Part shown: one piece after another, positions 1 to 10,554 of the stretch
How positions within the stretch are numbered: the first letter of the stretch is position 1
How the letters are laid out: each line of letters begins with the position of its first letter
Assembly: GCA_050084985.1 (NCBI GenBank)
Contig: JBITNC010000002.1
Location: forward strand, 32,674,001 to 32,738,000
From: Nageia nagi
Lineage: Eukaryota; Pinophyta
Length of the DNA: 64,000 bases
Direction of reading: 5' to 3'
The notes under the pieces: generated by a model
Told to the model about the DNA's origin: nothing
The model's input: the letters and a program-made list of their open reading frames with translations, nothing else
The model's database searches: none
Position numbers and translations under genes: made by a program

Positions 1-2020
1 CACTAGCTATTGGTCTTAGACAACTTTGACTAAATAATTTAACCAATTCTTCTTGTGGTATTGTATAAGGCATACTAGTAAGTATAGCCCGCCATCTTGA
101 GATGTAATCTTGTATGGTTTCATCAGAAAATTGTTGTAGTCTTGTAAGATCCGTAATGGAAGATTTTTCTTTAATATTGATTCTAAAGTGCTCAAGAAAT
201 TGATCAGCCAACTGTTCAAATGTATATAAACTATGCATAGGTAAACCATTATATCAATCCAAAGCTTGACCTGCAAGCATCATAGGGAACATACGTAACA
301 TCAATGAATCATCATTGACTATCTGATAACTAGAAAATGCAAATTTTCTCAAGTGTTCCTTGGGATCTTCTCTTCCTTTAAATGGTTCTATTTTAGGAAG
401 TTCAAACCTATAAGGTAATTTCTTTTTTGGAACACTTGGATGAATAGGCTCATTACAAATGTTCTTATAATTTAACTTCTTAAGCCCTTGAACATTCATC
501 TCTCGATTCATGAAATCCTTCAAAAAGTCTTCTAATTCCTTATCAGTTCTTCGACCTTGAGTATGTCTATGATGCCTTCGAGTATTCAGATCTTTTTCTA
601 AGATTTATCTTGACATGTGAGACTCATAGTCAGAAGGAAATTCTGATGGTGGTGGGGGCAATATCTTAAGAGGTGACTGATGTCGTAGACTAGGGATTTT
701 AGGAGCTTCTTGATATAACTCTCTTCCTTTGTAATCAGGTTGTTTCATTTGCTTTTGAGTTTGTTCCACCCAACTTTTAATAGATTCTTGCTTTTGTTTA
801 TCATATAACCTTTGTAATTCTATTTCTTTATCCCTTTTCTTTTGTAACAAAATGTCTACCTCTTTATCCCTTGCTTCTTGTCTATCTAAGTAAGGATCTC
901 GATATCTCCGTATTTGACTTCCTTTAGGAGTTTCGAGTTTCCAATTTTTAATCCTTTGATATTCCTCCCATTGTCTTTGTTTTTCTTTCTCCATACATAG
1001 GTGTTGCTCCCTTTTGACTTTTTCTTTTTCTAATTCTTCAAGTTGTAATTCTCTTAAATGTAGTTGAATCTCATGCTCTTTATGAAGTCTTTTCTTTTCT
1101 TGTTCCAAGAATTCACTTCTCTCTTTGTTGATTTGTTGTTGTTCTATTAATTTCTTTTTATCCCTCAAAAGTTTATCTTCCATTTCTTTTAATTTCTCTT
1201 CTTGTTCTTGAATTTTAAGGACTTCATTATTTCTTCTATTTTCTTCCTCTAGGAGATATTGCATCTCCATGGCCCTTTTAATCTCATCGGCATATACTTC
1301 CGTGAATCTTTGACCCATTTTTGTTGTATATAATCATCTTCATTCTTTTAGTTCTTCAAAAGAAGGTATCTCTTCTACTACAAACTTAGATGTCCTTCTA
1401 TCTAATCTCCCTTTTGAAGAGTAAGATTTTTCCATTTGCTTTATTGAAGGGGCCTTTTGAGATAAATTACTTGCCGGTATTGCTATTTCATTTTTTCCTA
1501 ATTCAAGAGATTTACGAGAAAGAGGAAGTCCTTCTTTTCTAACCAAAGAACTGACTATTAGACCATTCGGTAATTGATGAATGACTCTATCATAGATAAC
1601 TTTATATGGTTCAGTCTCTACTACTGCTATGGTTCCGGCCTGAGATCTATTCTCATCAATTTCTAAGTTATGACGCCTTTGATCTCATTTTTCTACATCT
1701 CCTAGTACACTAGAGGATGTCTTAGGAACATCTCTATGATTGGCTAGATGATGACGAATTTCAATTAACTCTTCATCTAATACTTGCATTCTAGATTTAG
1801 TAATGTGATCCTCTATTCCTTGTCTTTGCAATTTAGATTGATCATAATCCCAATCTTCATCTTTACCTTCATAATGACCTATCCGTGAATCTGATTCATC
1901 TAAAAGAGGTAGCCTCCTACCCGAAGACTCTATTAAATCCATATTATCTGTATTTATTTCTTGTATTTCAAATGGGTATTCTTGTATTTCCTTAGCGGCC
2001 ATACTTCTAGTTTGAACCAT
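1..2020 (-). pseudogene. Ty3/gypsy gag remnant of element A (partial, runs off the window)
   Basis: Gag (particle protein) of a plant Ty3/gypsy retrotransposon. Read leftwards from an ATG at about 2020 (MVQTRSM, a common start for plant gypsy gag; another ATG lies three codons upstream), one single frame runs for about 670 codons to the window edge. I see only in-frame stops, near 1685 (TGA), 1340 and 1334 (TGA), 605 (TAA) and 255 (TGA), and no frameshift. Order: acidic N-terminus; a Glu/Lys/Gln-rich region at 1318-605 that should form a long coiled coil; then a retrotransposon capsid domain from about 430 to the edge, with FKGREDPKEHLRKF and SRWRAILTSMPYT. The stop at 255 replaces the Trp of the conserved LDWYN motif. 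The zinc knuckle and pol would lie left of position 1. The capsid part resembles that of element B near 52020-52390. Confidence 0.85.
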
Positions 2021-3137
2021 TATAAACAAACATCGTAAAAAGAGAACTTCATTTTTATCTTTTTATATTGTGTTTTTGGGAAAACAATTTAATGCACAAA
2101 CATCCTACATGCAAATTTACTTCTAACAATGTGATTATCTTTTTAACCTTTTCACATATTTTTAATATATAAGTTAAATGAATGAAATGAGTTGTTCACT
2201 TTTAGTCTTTTTAATTTTCCTAATTTGTTTTGACTAGTCAAGTGTTGAACAAGGTAGGTTGGGTAATTCTAAGTAGTGTTTACAAGCTTCTATGGCTTTT
2301 AGCTTGGTTCTAGAAGAGTCTCCTTTTTTGACTCCTACCTAAAGGAGAATCACCTTGGTAATCACCTCCAAGTGTGACTAGCTCTATGGCTTCAAGTGTG
2401 TTATGTCGGGGGGTACAAAGAAATAAGAATTAACGGTTGGTAGTGACATCCAACTCGTTAATGTTCAATTATATCCTTTAAGGCCTTATGAAATGCAATT
2501 TAAACAAGTAAGATGCAATTATGCATACTACCCTCCCCAACATTCATTTCCATTCATTTATCTTGTCTTAATGTGATACAATCAAAAGTTTATTATAAGA
2601 TGGATCTTGACCTTAATAAAACTCGTTGTTCTTTTTTAATTATAATGTGATTCATTATCCAACCTCTTAATGATGTTCATTAACCCCTTCCAGTTGTGGA
2701 AGTATTAAGTGTAGATAAATTGATTAAATGTGGTTCAATTACTCCTCCAAGGGTCACCTCCATTCGACCTCCAATGGAGTGGTAAGGGCAGACCTCTTCA
2801 AGAGTGTTAATGTGAAGTAAATTTTTAAATAAAAATGTGCATAAATTTTACCTCTTTCAATTAACTTATTTCTGATCACTTAAGATCGCTCGAAGCACAA
2901 AAGTGAGAGCATACTTTGTTAAGTGAAAGTACTTAGTGTATCCGAATCCACCCAATTCATTAACCATTTAATGTGATTTGTACTATCCAAAAACCTTGAT
3001 TTATTTTCCTTAAGTTCATTCCAAATTAAGTGTGATTCATTTACCTCTTCCAATTGTGGAAGTATTATATGTAGTAAATTGCCTCATCTTACTAGTAAGA
3101 GGTCATTAGATTTAGATAAATTAACCCAATTAATGAT

Positions 3138-3395
3138 AGTGTGAATGTGAAAGAAAAGAAAAGTTAATTTACCCCTTCTTATCAAGTCTATTCTAGTCAC
3201 CTTAGATCGCACGAAGCGCAAAGGGAGAGCATAAGTAGACAAGATAAAAAGTATTAATGTGTATGTAGTGTGAGAGTGAAGGAAAAGAAAAGTTAATTTA
3301 CCCCTTCTTTTCAAATCTATTCTGATCACCTTAGATCGCAATAAACGCAAAGGGAGAGCATAAGTAGACAAGATAAAAAGTATTAATGTTTACGT
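3138..3395. repeat. 129-bp tandem repeat, two copies
   Basis: Copies at 3138-3266 and 3267-3395 begin agtgtga and carry gcaaagggagagcataag near their middle. They are nearly identical over most of their length. A third, more diverged copy lies around 2865-2950. One reverse-complement counterpart lies in the leader of element B near 49325-49440. The tandem copies also explain the repetitive short reading frame seen here, which is not a gene. Confidence 0.85.
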
Positions 3396-3595
3396 GCCCT
3401 TCACCCAAAGCATGAAAGTAAATACATAACTTCATACATAAGGTAAACTAATAAAAGATATGCATTTAACTTTTTCTACCCATTCTTATATGCACTCTAA
3501 GCAAAGGAATCACACTCAAAAATATTTTTCATAACATAAATTTTATTTTACTTTTTCAGAAATAGCAAAAAGAGATAAAATGATCTGGATATGAG

Positions 3596-3718
3596 TCACC
3601 AGCATTTAGATAGGGAATGCTAGCATTTAATGACAGTCACTAGCATTTATACAGGGAACGCTGGCATTTGATGACAATCGTTGGCATTCGATACCAGTCA
3701 TCGGTGTTTCTATAACAA
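3596..3718. repeat. 41-bp tandem repeat, three copies
   Basis: Units start at 3596, 3637 and 3678, with an exact 41-bp period for the first two. Each unit holds two half-related segments around agcattta and ggaatgctagcattt. The third unit is CpG-rich and more diverged. The repeat sits just inside the element, about 120 bp beyond the PBS. A 40-41-bp repeat of similar type occurs at the same place in element B (48967-49062). Confidence 0.75.
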
Positions 3719-3833
3719 ATTCCTGAAAAAGCACAGAACCCAAAATTTGAAGTCAATGCATGGAAAAAATATGAAAAAATAGAGAATAGAAAGGTAGAAT
3801 CATAGACAAAATATCTCCCTCTCAATAACGGAG

Positions 3834-3853
3834 GGGCCCTCCTTCTAGCGCCA
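3834..3853 (-). other. Primer binding site of element A
   Basis: On the minus strand this reads TGGCGCTAGAAGGAGGGCCC. It starts three bases (TTC) after the CA that ends the LTR. Element B has the same 20-mer with two G-to-A changes at 48784-48803, also three bases after its LTR end. This supports its role as the tRNA primer site; I did not identify the tRNA. Confidence 0.8.
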
Positions 3854-4288
3854 GAATGTTGCAATGAAAATTGAGCTGGAAAGTAGAATAATATAAAACA
3901 AAAATTACTCTTCAATCTTCATTGAACCTCAAATTATATAACATAGATAAAACATATTGTAATTGCAAAATGATATTCAATCTCAATTCAAACTACAATT
4001 CACCCTTAGAAGGGACTTTTACAAATGTATGTGCCAAAATAAGAGTATTAGATCTCCATTGTTCTTGGGTTGCTTGCTTCTTTTCTTGATGTAGACAACC
4101 TATAAATCCTACACACATGCAAGAGACAATAACATCAAAGCATCTATGTGTAACATTGTATTAAAATGAAACTAGCATAAAATAATAAAAGAAATGAGTT
4201 CATGAGATTTTGGTAGCATTACCCTACTTCAAAAATTGGGTTCAATTGGGGTTAATTTGGATCATCGATATTGCTTAGTATTAGCTTG

Positions 4289-4296
4289 TATTTATA
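4289..4296 (-). promoter_or_regulatory. TATA box in LTR A
   Basis: TATAAATA on the minus strand in the context TCTATAAATACAAGC, about 410 bp into the LTR from its 5' end. This is a typical position and sequence for a plant LTR promoter; transcription would start some 30 bp downstream. Confidence 0.6.
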
Positions 4297-4437
4297 GATT
4301 TTCAGGTGAGACATTTCAAGGATGGAAAGGGGAAGTGAAGAGTCACCGTAAGTCGTAACTGACCTCCTCTATCCACCTCATCATGGAAGATTAAGCACTT
4401 CAACTTCCCTTTTTGATTTTTATTCAGCTGTTGTAGA

Positions 4438-4511
4438 GTCATCGGCGTTTGTATATCGAACACCGACGATTTACTTGAAACGCCGGTGTTCGATATAGAA
4501 CACCGACGACT
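4438..4511. repeat. CpG-rich repeat pair inside LTR A
   Basis: Two related segments of about 37-40 bp, each ending gaacaccgacga, with alternating cggcgttt/cgccggtgtt and cgaacacc parts that give partial inverted symmetry. The same words (tcatcggtgttt, cgttggcattcg) occur in the 41-bp repeat at 3596-3718. CpG dinucleotides survive here although they are scarce elsewhere in the window. Confidence 0.6.
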
Positions 4512-4703
4512 GGTTGACTATATTAAAATGACTGCCTAAACATCAAATTTCATCAAAAGGGGGTCATATGACTATTCATTTTGCATACACTCGATGAGAG
4601 CTATCCAATAATAGTGTTTCTAAACCTATTTTATGTTACTACACCGAGTTATGCCTATTCTAATGTTTACTTAGTTAACGAGGGACATTTTTAAGTGTCT
4701 ACA

Positions 4704-6663
4704 AATGTATTAGCTATTTAAAAATAAAGAAAGTAGGTAGATTTTTTCTATATTATGGGGTCCCATCAACCAAATTAGATGCATGCCCTTATTTTTTTAT
4801 CACATAACTAGACTTGCCTAGTGTCTATTAGCCACCTCAAGGCTTGCCACATGGGCCATAGGCCATGGCATATGGACCCTCCTTCCTTTTAGCATTTGAT
4901 TTGGTCTAAAAAGGACCCTCCTCTATGGTATGACTTGGTTGATGCTTGTTTTAAGGGGGGAATTTATTTTTTGTCTCCCTATGCTCCTCGTAGTGACCCC
5001 AACCAAGTGGTTCTTCCTTTGCTTCTCACTTTGTGGCTTGATGGGTAGCTCCATCATAGCTCCCTCTCCTCCACTACTTGTTCCTCCCTCTTCCTTTCTA
5101 GTGCCTCCCACTTTGAGGCTCTGCACCATGCCTCCTATATTCGCCCCTTCTCACCATGACCTTCCCCATCCCTCATTATGACCTCTATGGCACCTCCCAC
5201 CTATTGTTTCACCACCATTTCTCCACTTTACATTTTGGTCTCTTCTCCTTCTCCACCTATGACCTTTTTTGCACACCTCCTTTTTGTTGTTCACCACTTG
5301 ACCTATTTAAAAATATATATTTGCGCCCTTTACTTTTTTGTCTAGTTTATTTAATGTGTTAAAATCCTTTCACATTTACTTCAAGAAGGGGGCCCATCAT
5401 TTTTTACTTAAAAGAATTTATTTCTTACTAAGAAAGTACTCCAAATTTAATAGAATCTAACTTTGAGTATTTTTTTTATTTATTTTACTTGGAGTGCTTG
5501 GGGTAAAATTGCATTAAATATATTTGAATTTTTTTCACAAGTGTTAGTAAGTGCATAATGGCCTATTATATTTACTTGTCTAAATGGAGAAAATATTTAT
5601 GAAATAAATAATTTTTTAAGGTAATTTTTTTTACTTAGTAAATATTTTAATTCCTAGAATTATATTTTTCCTTCGATAAAATTATTTAAGTATTTTTTGT
5701 GATTATTTTTTGGCATTAATATTTTGCAATTAAAGACACTAGTGCAATTTTGTCTTAATACTATTTTTTAAGGGATCATGATTTTTACATAAAAAGCAAG
5801 AATTTTATGAAAGTCTTTACTTAAAAAGAAAGATCCTTATATGACATGTCTATTACTTAGTTTTTAAGTGTTGATAAATTCTTATGCAATACTTAAAATT
5901 TTTAGATCTTTTATGCAATGCTATGAGTGCAAGCTTATGCCTCCTTAAAGTTTGTTTTGTTATGGAAATTAAATATTTATCCTTTTTTTTATGCAAAGTG
6001 ATAGATAGACTTATGATGCATGCTTAATTTTTTTAAGTATATAATGTATGATTAATATTTTAAGTTAATGATACACGCTTATTACTTAAACCTTTCAAAG
6101 CTATGAAATGATGCATGCTAAGTATTTTTCTTATGCAAATTTATTGGACTTGTGCAAATTATGGAAATGATGCATTTATCCTTTATGCAAAGTTAACTTT
6201 TGCAAGTTATGGACCTATATAAAGATGTCCTTTAGGGGTTAGTAAACAAAACCCATTGGACTCTTAAAGTTCTAAGTTATGAATGGATGATGTTTTTATG
6301 CTCTTTACTTCATGTTTAACACTTTTGATTTATTTTCTTAAGCAATAATCACAAAACATTGATTGAGAAAACCCCTAAAAATGAACACATCTGCATGTAC
6401 ATTCTACACATGACTTGTTTGGGTAGCCATGAGATGAGGATAGGTGTATTGGAGCCTTTAATTCTAATGATCCAAATGGTGAAAAGTTTATACTTCTCAA
6501 TTGCCATTAAGTCCTCTATTGGTCTTGATATAACATCAATAGGTGGATAAGCATGTGTGTAGTGATACCACATGTTTGCATGTTCATTCAAAGATTAAAA
6601 TTAACATGTAATTTTATTTTTTGAATCACATACTTATTATTTATTCACTTTATTATGTATCAA
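4704..6663. other. No gene seen; AT-rich intergenic DNA
   Basis: Flanking DNA to the right of LTR A. Pyrimidine-rich at 4860-5290, then very AT-rich at 5400-6640 with recurring words such as ttatgcaa and atgcatgc. The short open frames at 4923-5362 and 6349-6591 overlap on both strands, are of biased composition and match nothing I recognise. Somewhere here the 5' LTR of the copia element at 6664 should end, but I could not place it. Confidence 0.5.
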
Positions 6664-7525
6664 ATGGGAGACATCTTCTTACCCAAACACATTCTCGATG
6701 GTTCCAACTTTGGCATTTGAGAGTTGAATTGCAGGCAAGGAAGCTTTGACAAACAATGAATGAGAACCTTATTACTCTTACAAATGAGAAGGCACTTGAG
6801 GCATATAACACAAATAATGAGTTAGCAACCTCCATGATTTTTTGTGCAATTTTAGATGATGTGCTCCTTATAATTTCAACCTCAACCTCAACAAAGGAAG
6901 CTTAGGATAAGCTTAAGAAGATCTACCTCGGATCTAAGTTTTCTAGAAGGTTCACTATACTCCAAAAGTTGCTTCAATCTCATCAAAGAAAAAAATGAAA
7001 AAATGAAAAAGTTGCCATATACTTGAACAAAATCATTGATCTTAGGACCCAACTTATTTCTTGTGGGTGCAATTGGATCAATGATGAGTTCATGGTCTTC
7101 ATCATTATCCAAAGACTTTCTTCAAAGTTTGGTAACTTTGTGATGATAATTGAGACTAGGCTTGATGATGACAAAGAAGTATTCTCCCTTGAGAACCTTT
7201 CTAGGTTCCTTCTAAAGCATGAGGAAACTCTTAACAAAAAGGTGTTGATCTCTTCTCCAAAGGATAATAATGTTGTTCTAGGAGTAACCAAAACTCCTTT
7301 CAAAAAGAAGTTCAATAATCATAAGAAATCTTATCTTTCTTCCTCCAAAAGGTTTGAGAAAAAAGGAAATAATGGAAACCACAACAATAGCAACAACAAC
7401 TTCTTCAAGCAAAGAGATGGAAAAGATAAGGTAAGCAAACCAAATCTTAAGGCAAAGTTTGGTGGAAATTATAAATTTTGTGGAATCCATGGTCACAAAG
7501 AAATTGATTGCTACAAAATGAAATG
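6664..7525 (+). pseudogene. Ty1/copia gag remnant
   Basis: Gag of a Ty1/copia retrotransposon. It begins ATG at 6664 (MGDIFLPKHILDGSNFGI, where copia gag usually has a DGxNY/F..W pattern; the Trp is now TGA), then shows one or two small frameshifts and stops. From about 6980 a UBN2-type gag domain follows (ATRL-like ETRLDDDKEVFSLENLSRFL), then a Lys/Asn-rich basic stretch. The zinc knuckle YKFCGIHGHKEIDCYKMK at about 7470-7522 keeps the C-x4-H-x4-C part but has Tyr where the first Cys belongs. It is followed by the protease region of the same element. Confidence 0.8.
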
Positions 7526-7529
7526 AGAG

Positions 7530-8019
7530 GAAAAGTACAAGGGCAATGGAAATGTAAAGAAATTCAAAGGGAATAAGAATATAAAATTTGGGTTTATGGC
7601 TATGTTATACTCCATGTCTTACTCTTTTTTGACTGATTGGATTGTTGATTCTAGTTGCACTAATCACCTATGCTTTGAAAAAGACAAGTTTAAAAATTTT
7701 CACAAGTTTAGAAAAGATGTAGTTGTGATAGGTGATAATTCTATCCTTGAATTCCAAGGAATTGGAAGTGTGTTGATTAAAGGGAAGGTTCTTAAAAATG
7801 TGCTCTATGTTCTTAAGCCTAAGATAAATATTTTCTTTATGATTCAAGTTGTAAGAAAAGGATATTTGTTTGAGTTTGAATCTCAATCTTGGTGCATTAA
7901 GAAAGGACTTGCCATGTTGGTTAAAAGGTTAGTGAAAGATGATCTTTACATTGTAAATCAAGTTCCAATAAAGATGTATCTTGCTACAAATGTATGCTTA
8001 AGAGAAAATCTTTAGCACC
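7530..8019 (+). pseudogene. Ty1/copia protease and pre-integrase remnant
   Basis: Aspartic protease segment of the copia polyprotein. The motif WIVDSSCTNHLC at about 7635-7670 corresponds to the usual WIxDSGAxxH, so the active-site triad DSG reads DSS and is probably dead. The frame stays open from about 7596 to 8012, through the flap-like GIGSVLIKGKVLKNVLYVL and into a pre-integrase segment. The next sequence (about 8013-8070) still resembles the pre-integrase HxxLGHLN motif, here read as HQHLGNLN. Confidence 0.75.
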
Positions 8020-8880
8020 AACATTTAGGGAACCTTAACAAAAAGAGTATTCAAGTCATGAAAGACTAAAAACAAGTGGAAGGTTTATCTTCAATTGGTT
8101 TATGTTAGAAGTGCATCCTTGGTAAGATGAATAGGCAAAGGTTCAAAAAAGATAAGGTAGCAAGAGCATTTTAACCTCTTCAACTTTTGCATTTAGATTT
8201 GATGGGTCCATTTTAGATTAAGTCCCTTTGGGGAGCATCTTATGTCTTGACCTTCATTGATGACTTTAGTAGGATGAATTTTGGCCATCTTCTTGAACAT
8301 AAGAATCAAACCTTTGATAGTTTTAATAATTTTAAAGCCTTAGTATAAAATCAAACTAATCTTAAAATCATGATGTTGATATCAGATAATAGGAAAGAAT
8401 ATAATAGCAATTAGTTCAATGTCTATTGCAATAAGTAGGGAATCAAGAGACAATTTATAATTCCATATACTCCTCAGTAGAACGGTCTTGCCAAAAGGAA
8501 AAATAGGATAATTATGGAGATGGCTACATGCATTTTGGGTAATATTCTAAGTTTCTTATGAGATGAAGCTATAAGCACTAAATTTACACATTTAATAGGT
8601 TTACCACAAAAGCCTTTCAAGGTAAAACTCCTTTGATTCATGGTCAGAAAGAAAACCTAACATTCTCACCTTAGGGTGTTTGGTTGTGAAGCATTCTACT
8701 ACATTATTTCTAAGAAAGGGAAGAAGTTGGAAAAAAGAGATAAAAAATACATCATTATGGGTTATGACAATCAACATAGAGACTATAGGCTCTACTCTCA
8801 ATCCTACAAAGGAGTATATGTTTTTAAGGATGTAAAGTTCAATCCTAAAGAATCTACTTCTAAAGGATGTTGATGATCTA
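8020..8880 (+). pseudogene. Ty1/copia integrase remnant
   Basis: Integrase of the same copia element, with many stops and at least one frameshift. Recognisable parts: LHLDLMGPF and FIDDFSRMNF (first catalytic Asp), ISDNRKEYNS (second Asp), and PQ-NGLAKRKNR at about 8470-8505, where the catalytic Glu of the usual NGxAERKNR is Lys. The C-terminal part at 8676-8873 (VFGCEAFYYI, KKYIIMGYDNQHRDYRLY, VKFNPKE) is the best preserved. The enzyme cannot be functional. Confidence 0.75.
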
Positions 8881-9039
8881 GATGACTCATCAGTTGCACC
8901 TATTTGGTTGGATATTGATGTAGAAAAGTCACCTTAGGAACAAAATTCTCCAACATAAATGGTAACAAGGATCATGACCTTGAACAAATCCTTATTTTAC
9001 AAAATTGACAATAAGAATGAGCCCTCATATTTCAAATAA

Positions 9040-9960
9040 GTTCCAAAGCACGAGTGTTGGATGGAAGCCATGAAAATAGAGTATGAGGCACTTATGAAAA
9101 ATGAAACTTGGAACTTGGTTACTTATCTAAATGAGAAAAATATGATTGGTAATAAGTGGATCTACAAGGTCAAGTTCAATTTAGTTGGGGATATTGAGAA
9201 ACATAAGGCCAAGTTAGTAGCCAAATATTTTCCTCAAAAATATAGTGTAGACTATGAGGAAACTTTCACTCCTATAGAAAGACATGCCTACTATTAGACT
9301 TATCCTTGCTCTTTCTATAGCTCAAGGATGGAAATTTTTCAACTTGACATCAATAATGCATTTCTCAATGATGACTTGGATGTGGAAATCTACATAAATC
9401 AACTAGAAGGGTTTATTATAGAAGGAAAAGAGTCTTTTATGTGCAAGTAAAAGAAGTTGTTGTATGGATTTAAGCAAGCACCTAGAGCCTAGTACAAGAA
9501 GATTTTAGGATACTTTGTAGACATTGGATTCTCCAAGTATTTTTTTGAATATAATTTTATGTTCTCAATCAAGGAAAATATGTAGTCTTAATTCTTCTTT
9601 ATGTGGATGATCTTTTGATAACTAGAAATAATGATGAAATCATTCAAGAGTGAGTATCCAAGCTCAAGGCAATGTTTAAAATGACTAATCTCAGTCTCTT
9701 GCACTACTACCTTGGAATTCAAGTGTATAAATATAAGGATTATAATTATCTTATTCAATTCAATTATATTTCATATATCTTACAAAAATTTGAATGGAGA
9801 AGTGTAGACATGCTATGATCTTAGTCTCTCTTGGAATCACTATTTCTCTTAGCTCTAACTTTTAATTAGCATATGCTATAGATTATAGGTAATTAATTGG
9901 TAGTATTCTATATTTGACTATTTCTAATACAAATATTACTTTTGAAATTAATTTGATTGC
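9040..9960 (+). pseudogene. Ty1/copia reverse transcriptase remnant
   Basis: RVT_2-type reverse transcriptase. The open stretch 9061-9297 holds WMEAMKIEYEALMKNETW, GNKWIYKVKFN and KAKLVAKYFPQKYSVDYEET, all near-consensus copia motifs. Further on come FQLDINNAFLNDDLDVEIYI, LLYGFKQAPRA, and the catalytic YVDD at 9600-9611, which is intact. Stops and frameshifts are frequent from 9297 on. It precedes RNase H in the normal copia order. Confidence 0.85.
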
Positions 9961-10330
9961 ATGATTCATGCAAAAACCTTATGTTGAGCACCTCAGTGCT
10001 GTTAAACAAATCTTGAGGTATGTAGCTAGGATGAAGGATCTTGCTCTCAAGTATTCCAGATTGTCCTCATTTGTTCTCTTAGGGTTCTCAAATTATAACT
10101 ATGTGAAAGATAGAGATGGTAGGAAATCAACCACTATGTATGTTTTTGGCATTGGTTCAGGTGCTATCTCTTGGGCTTCCAAGAAGCATCATATTATTTC
10201 TCCTTCCACCATAGAAGTTGAATACCATGCCATGTATGTTGCATCTAAAGAAGATATTTGGCTAAGGCATATTCTAAAAGAAATTAGATATGAGTAAGTT
10301 AACTCATATTTAATTTTTTTAGATAATTAG
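9961..10330 (+). pseudogene. Ty1/copia RNase H remnant
   Basis: C-terminal RNase H of the copia polyprotein, open for 109 codons at 9968-10297. It has HLSAVKQILRYVARMKD (the connection segment), GFSNYNYVKDRDGRKST (normally GYSDADWAGDxDxRKST, so the key Asp is Asn), and SWASKKHHIISPSTIEVEYHA, where the Glu of the ExEY motif remains. Further degraded tail sequence runs to the polypurine tract. Confidence 0.8.
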
Positions 10331-10541
10331 TTGACTATTTATTTGCCTAAGAATCTTATGTTCCATCAAATAACAAAACATGTGAAAATCTAGGCCCATT
10401 TTATTAGGGAGAATGTTCTTGATGGCATCATACACTTGGAGTATTATCCATCCACCTTGAACTCCATTGATTTGTTCACCAATCCCCTTATTTAAGCTTA
10501 GTTTTTTAAGCTTAGGGATGCTATGAGGTTAGTTAAGTTAC

Positions 10542-10554
10542 CCTCAAGGGGGAG
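10542..10554 (+). other. Polypurine tract of the copia element
   Basis: The sequence ccctcaagggggag-TG is the usual end of a copia internal region: a purine run that primes plus-strand DNA, followed at once by the TG of the 3' LTR. Confidence 0.65.

Larger units (their letters stand above)
2021..3833 (-). other. Untranslated leader of element A between PBS and gag
   Basis: About 1.8 kb without a credible reading frame, lying between the primer binding site and the gag start. Element B has a leader of almost the same length (48804-50636), and parts align with it by eye in reverse complement. The stretch 2080-2480 also matches the relic at 33195-33900, for example around the shared string ctttttaattttcctaat. 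It carries two tandem repeats, listed separately. Confidence 0.7.
3857..4703 (-). mobile_element. 5' LTR of element A (847 bp)
   Basis: On the minus strand the LTR begins TGTAGACACTTAAAAATG at 4703 and ends GCAACA at 3857, directly before the PBS. The LTR of element B (835 bp) shares the start and the end. A TATA box lies at 4289-4296, and a CpG-rich repeat pair at 4438-4511. The partner 3' LTR would be outside the window. No target duplication can be checked. Confidence 0.8.

Noticed and set aside
3084-3371. 95-codon frame with internal repetition on the minus strand
   Set aside because: It is the translation of the 129-bp tandem repeat in an untranslated leader.
4923-5362. Overlapping open frames on both strands
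   Set aside because: Biased pyrimidine-rich composition, overlap on opposite strands, and no recognisable motif; random open stretches.
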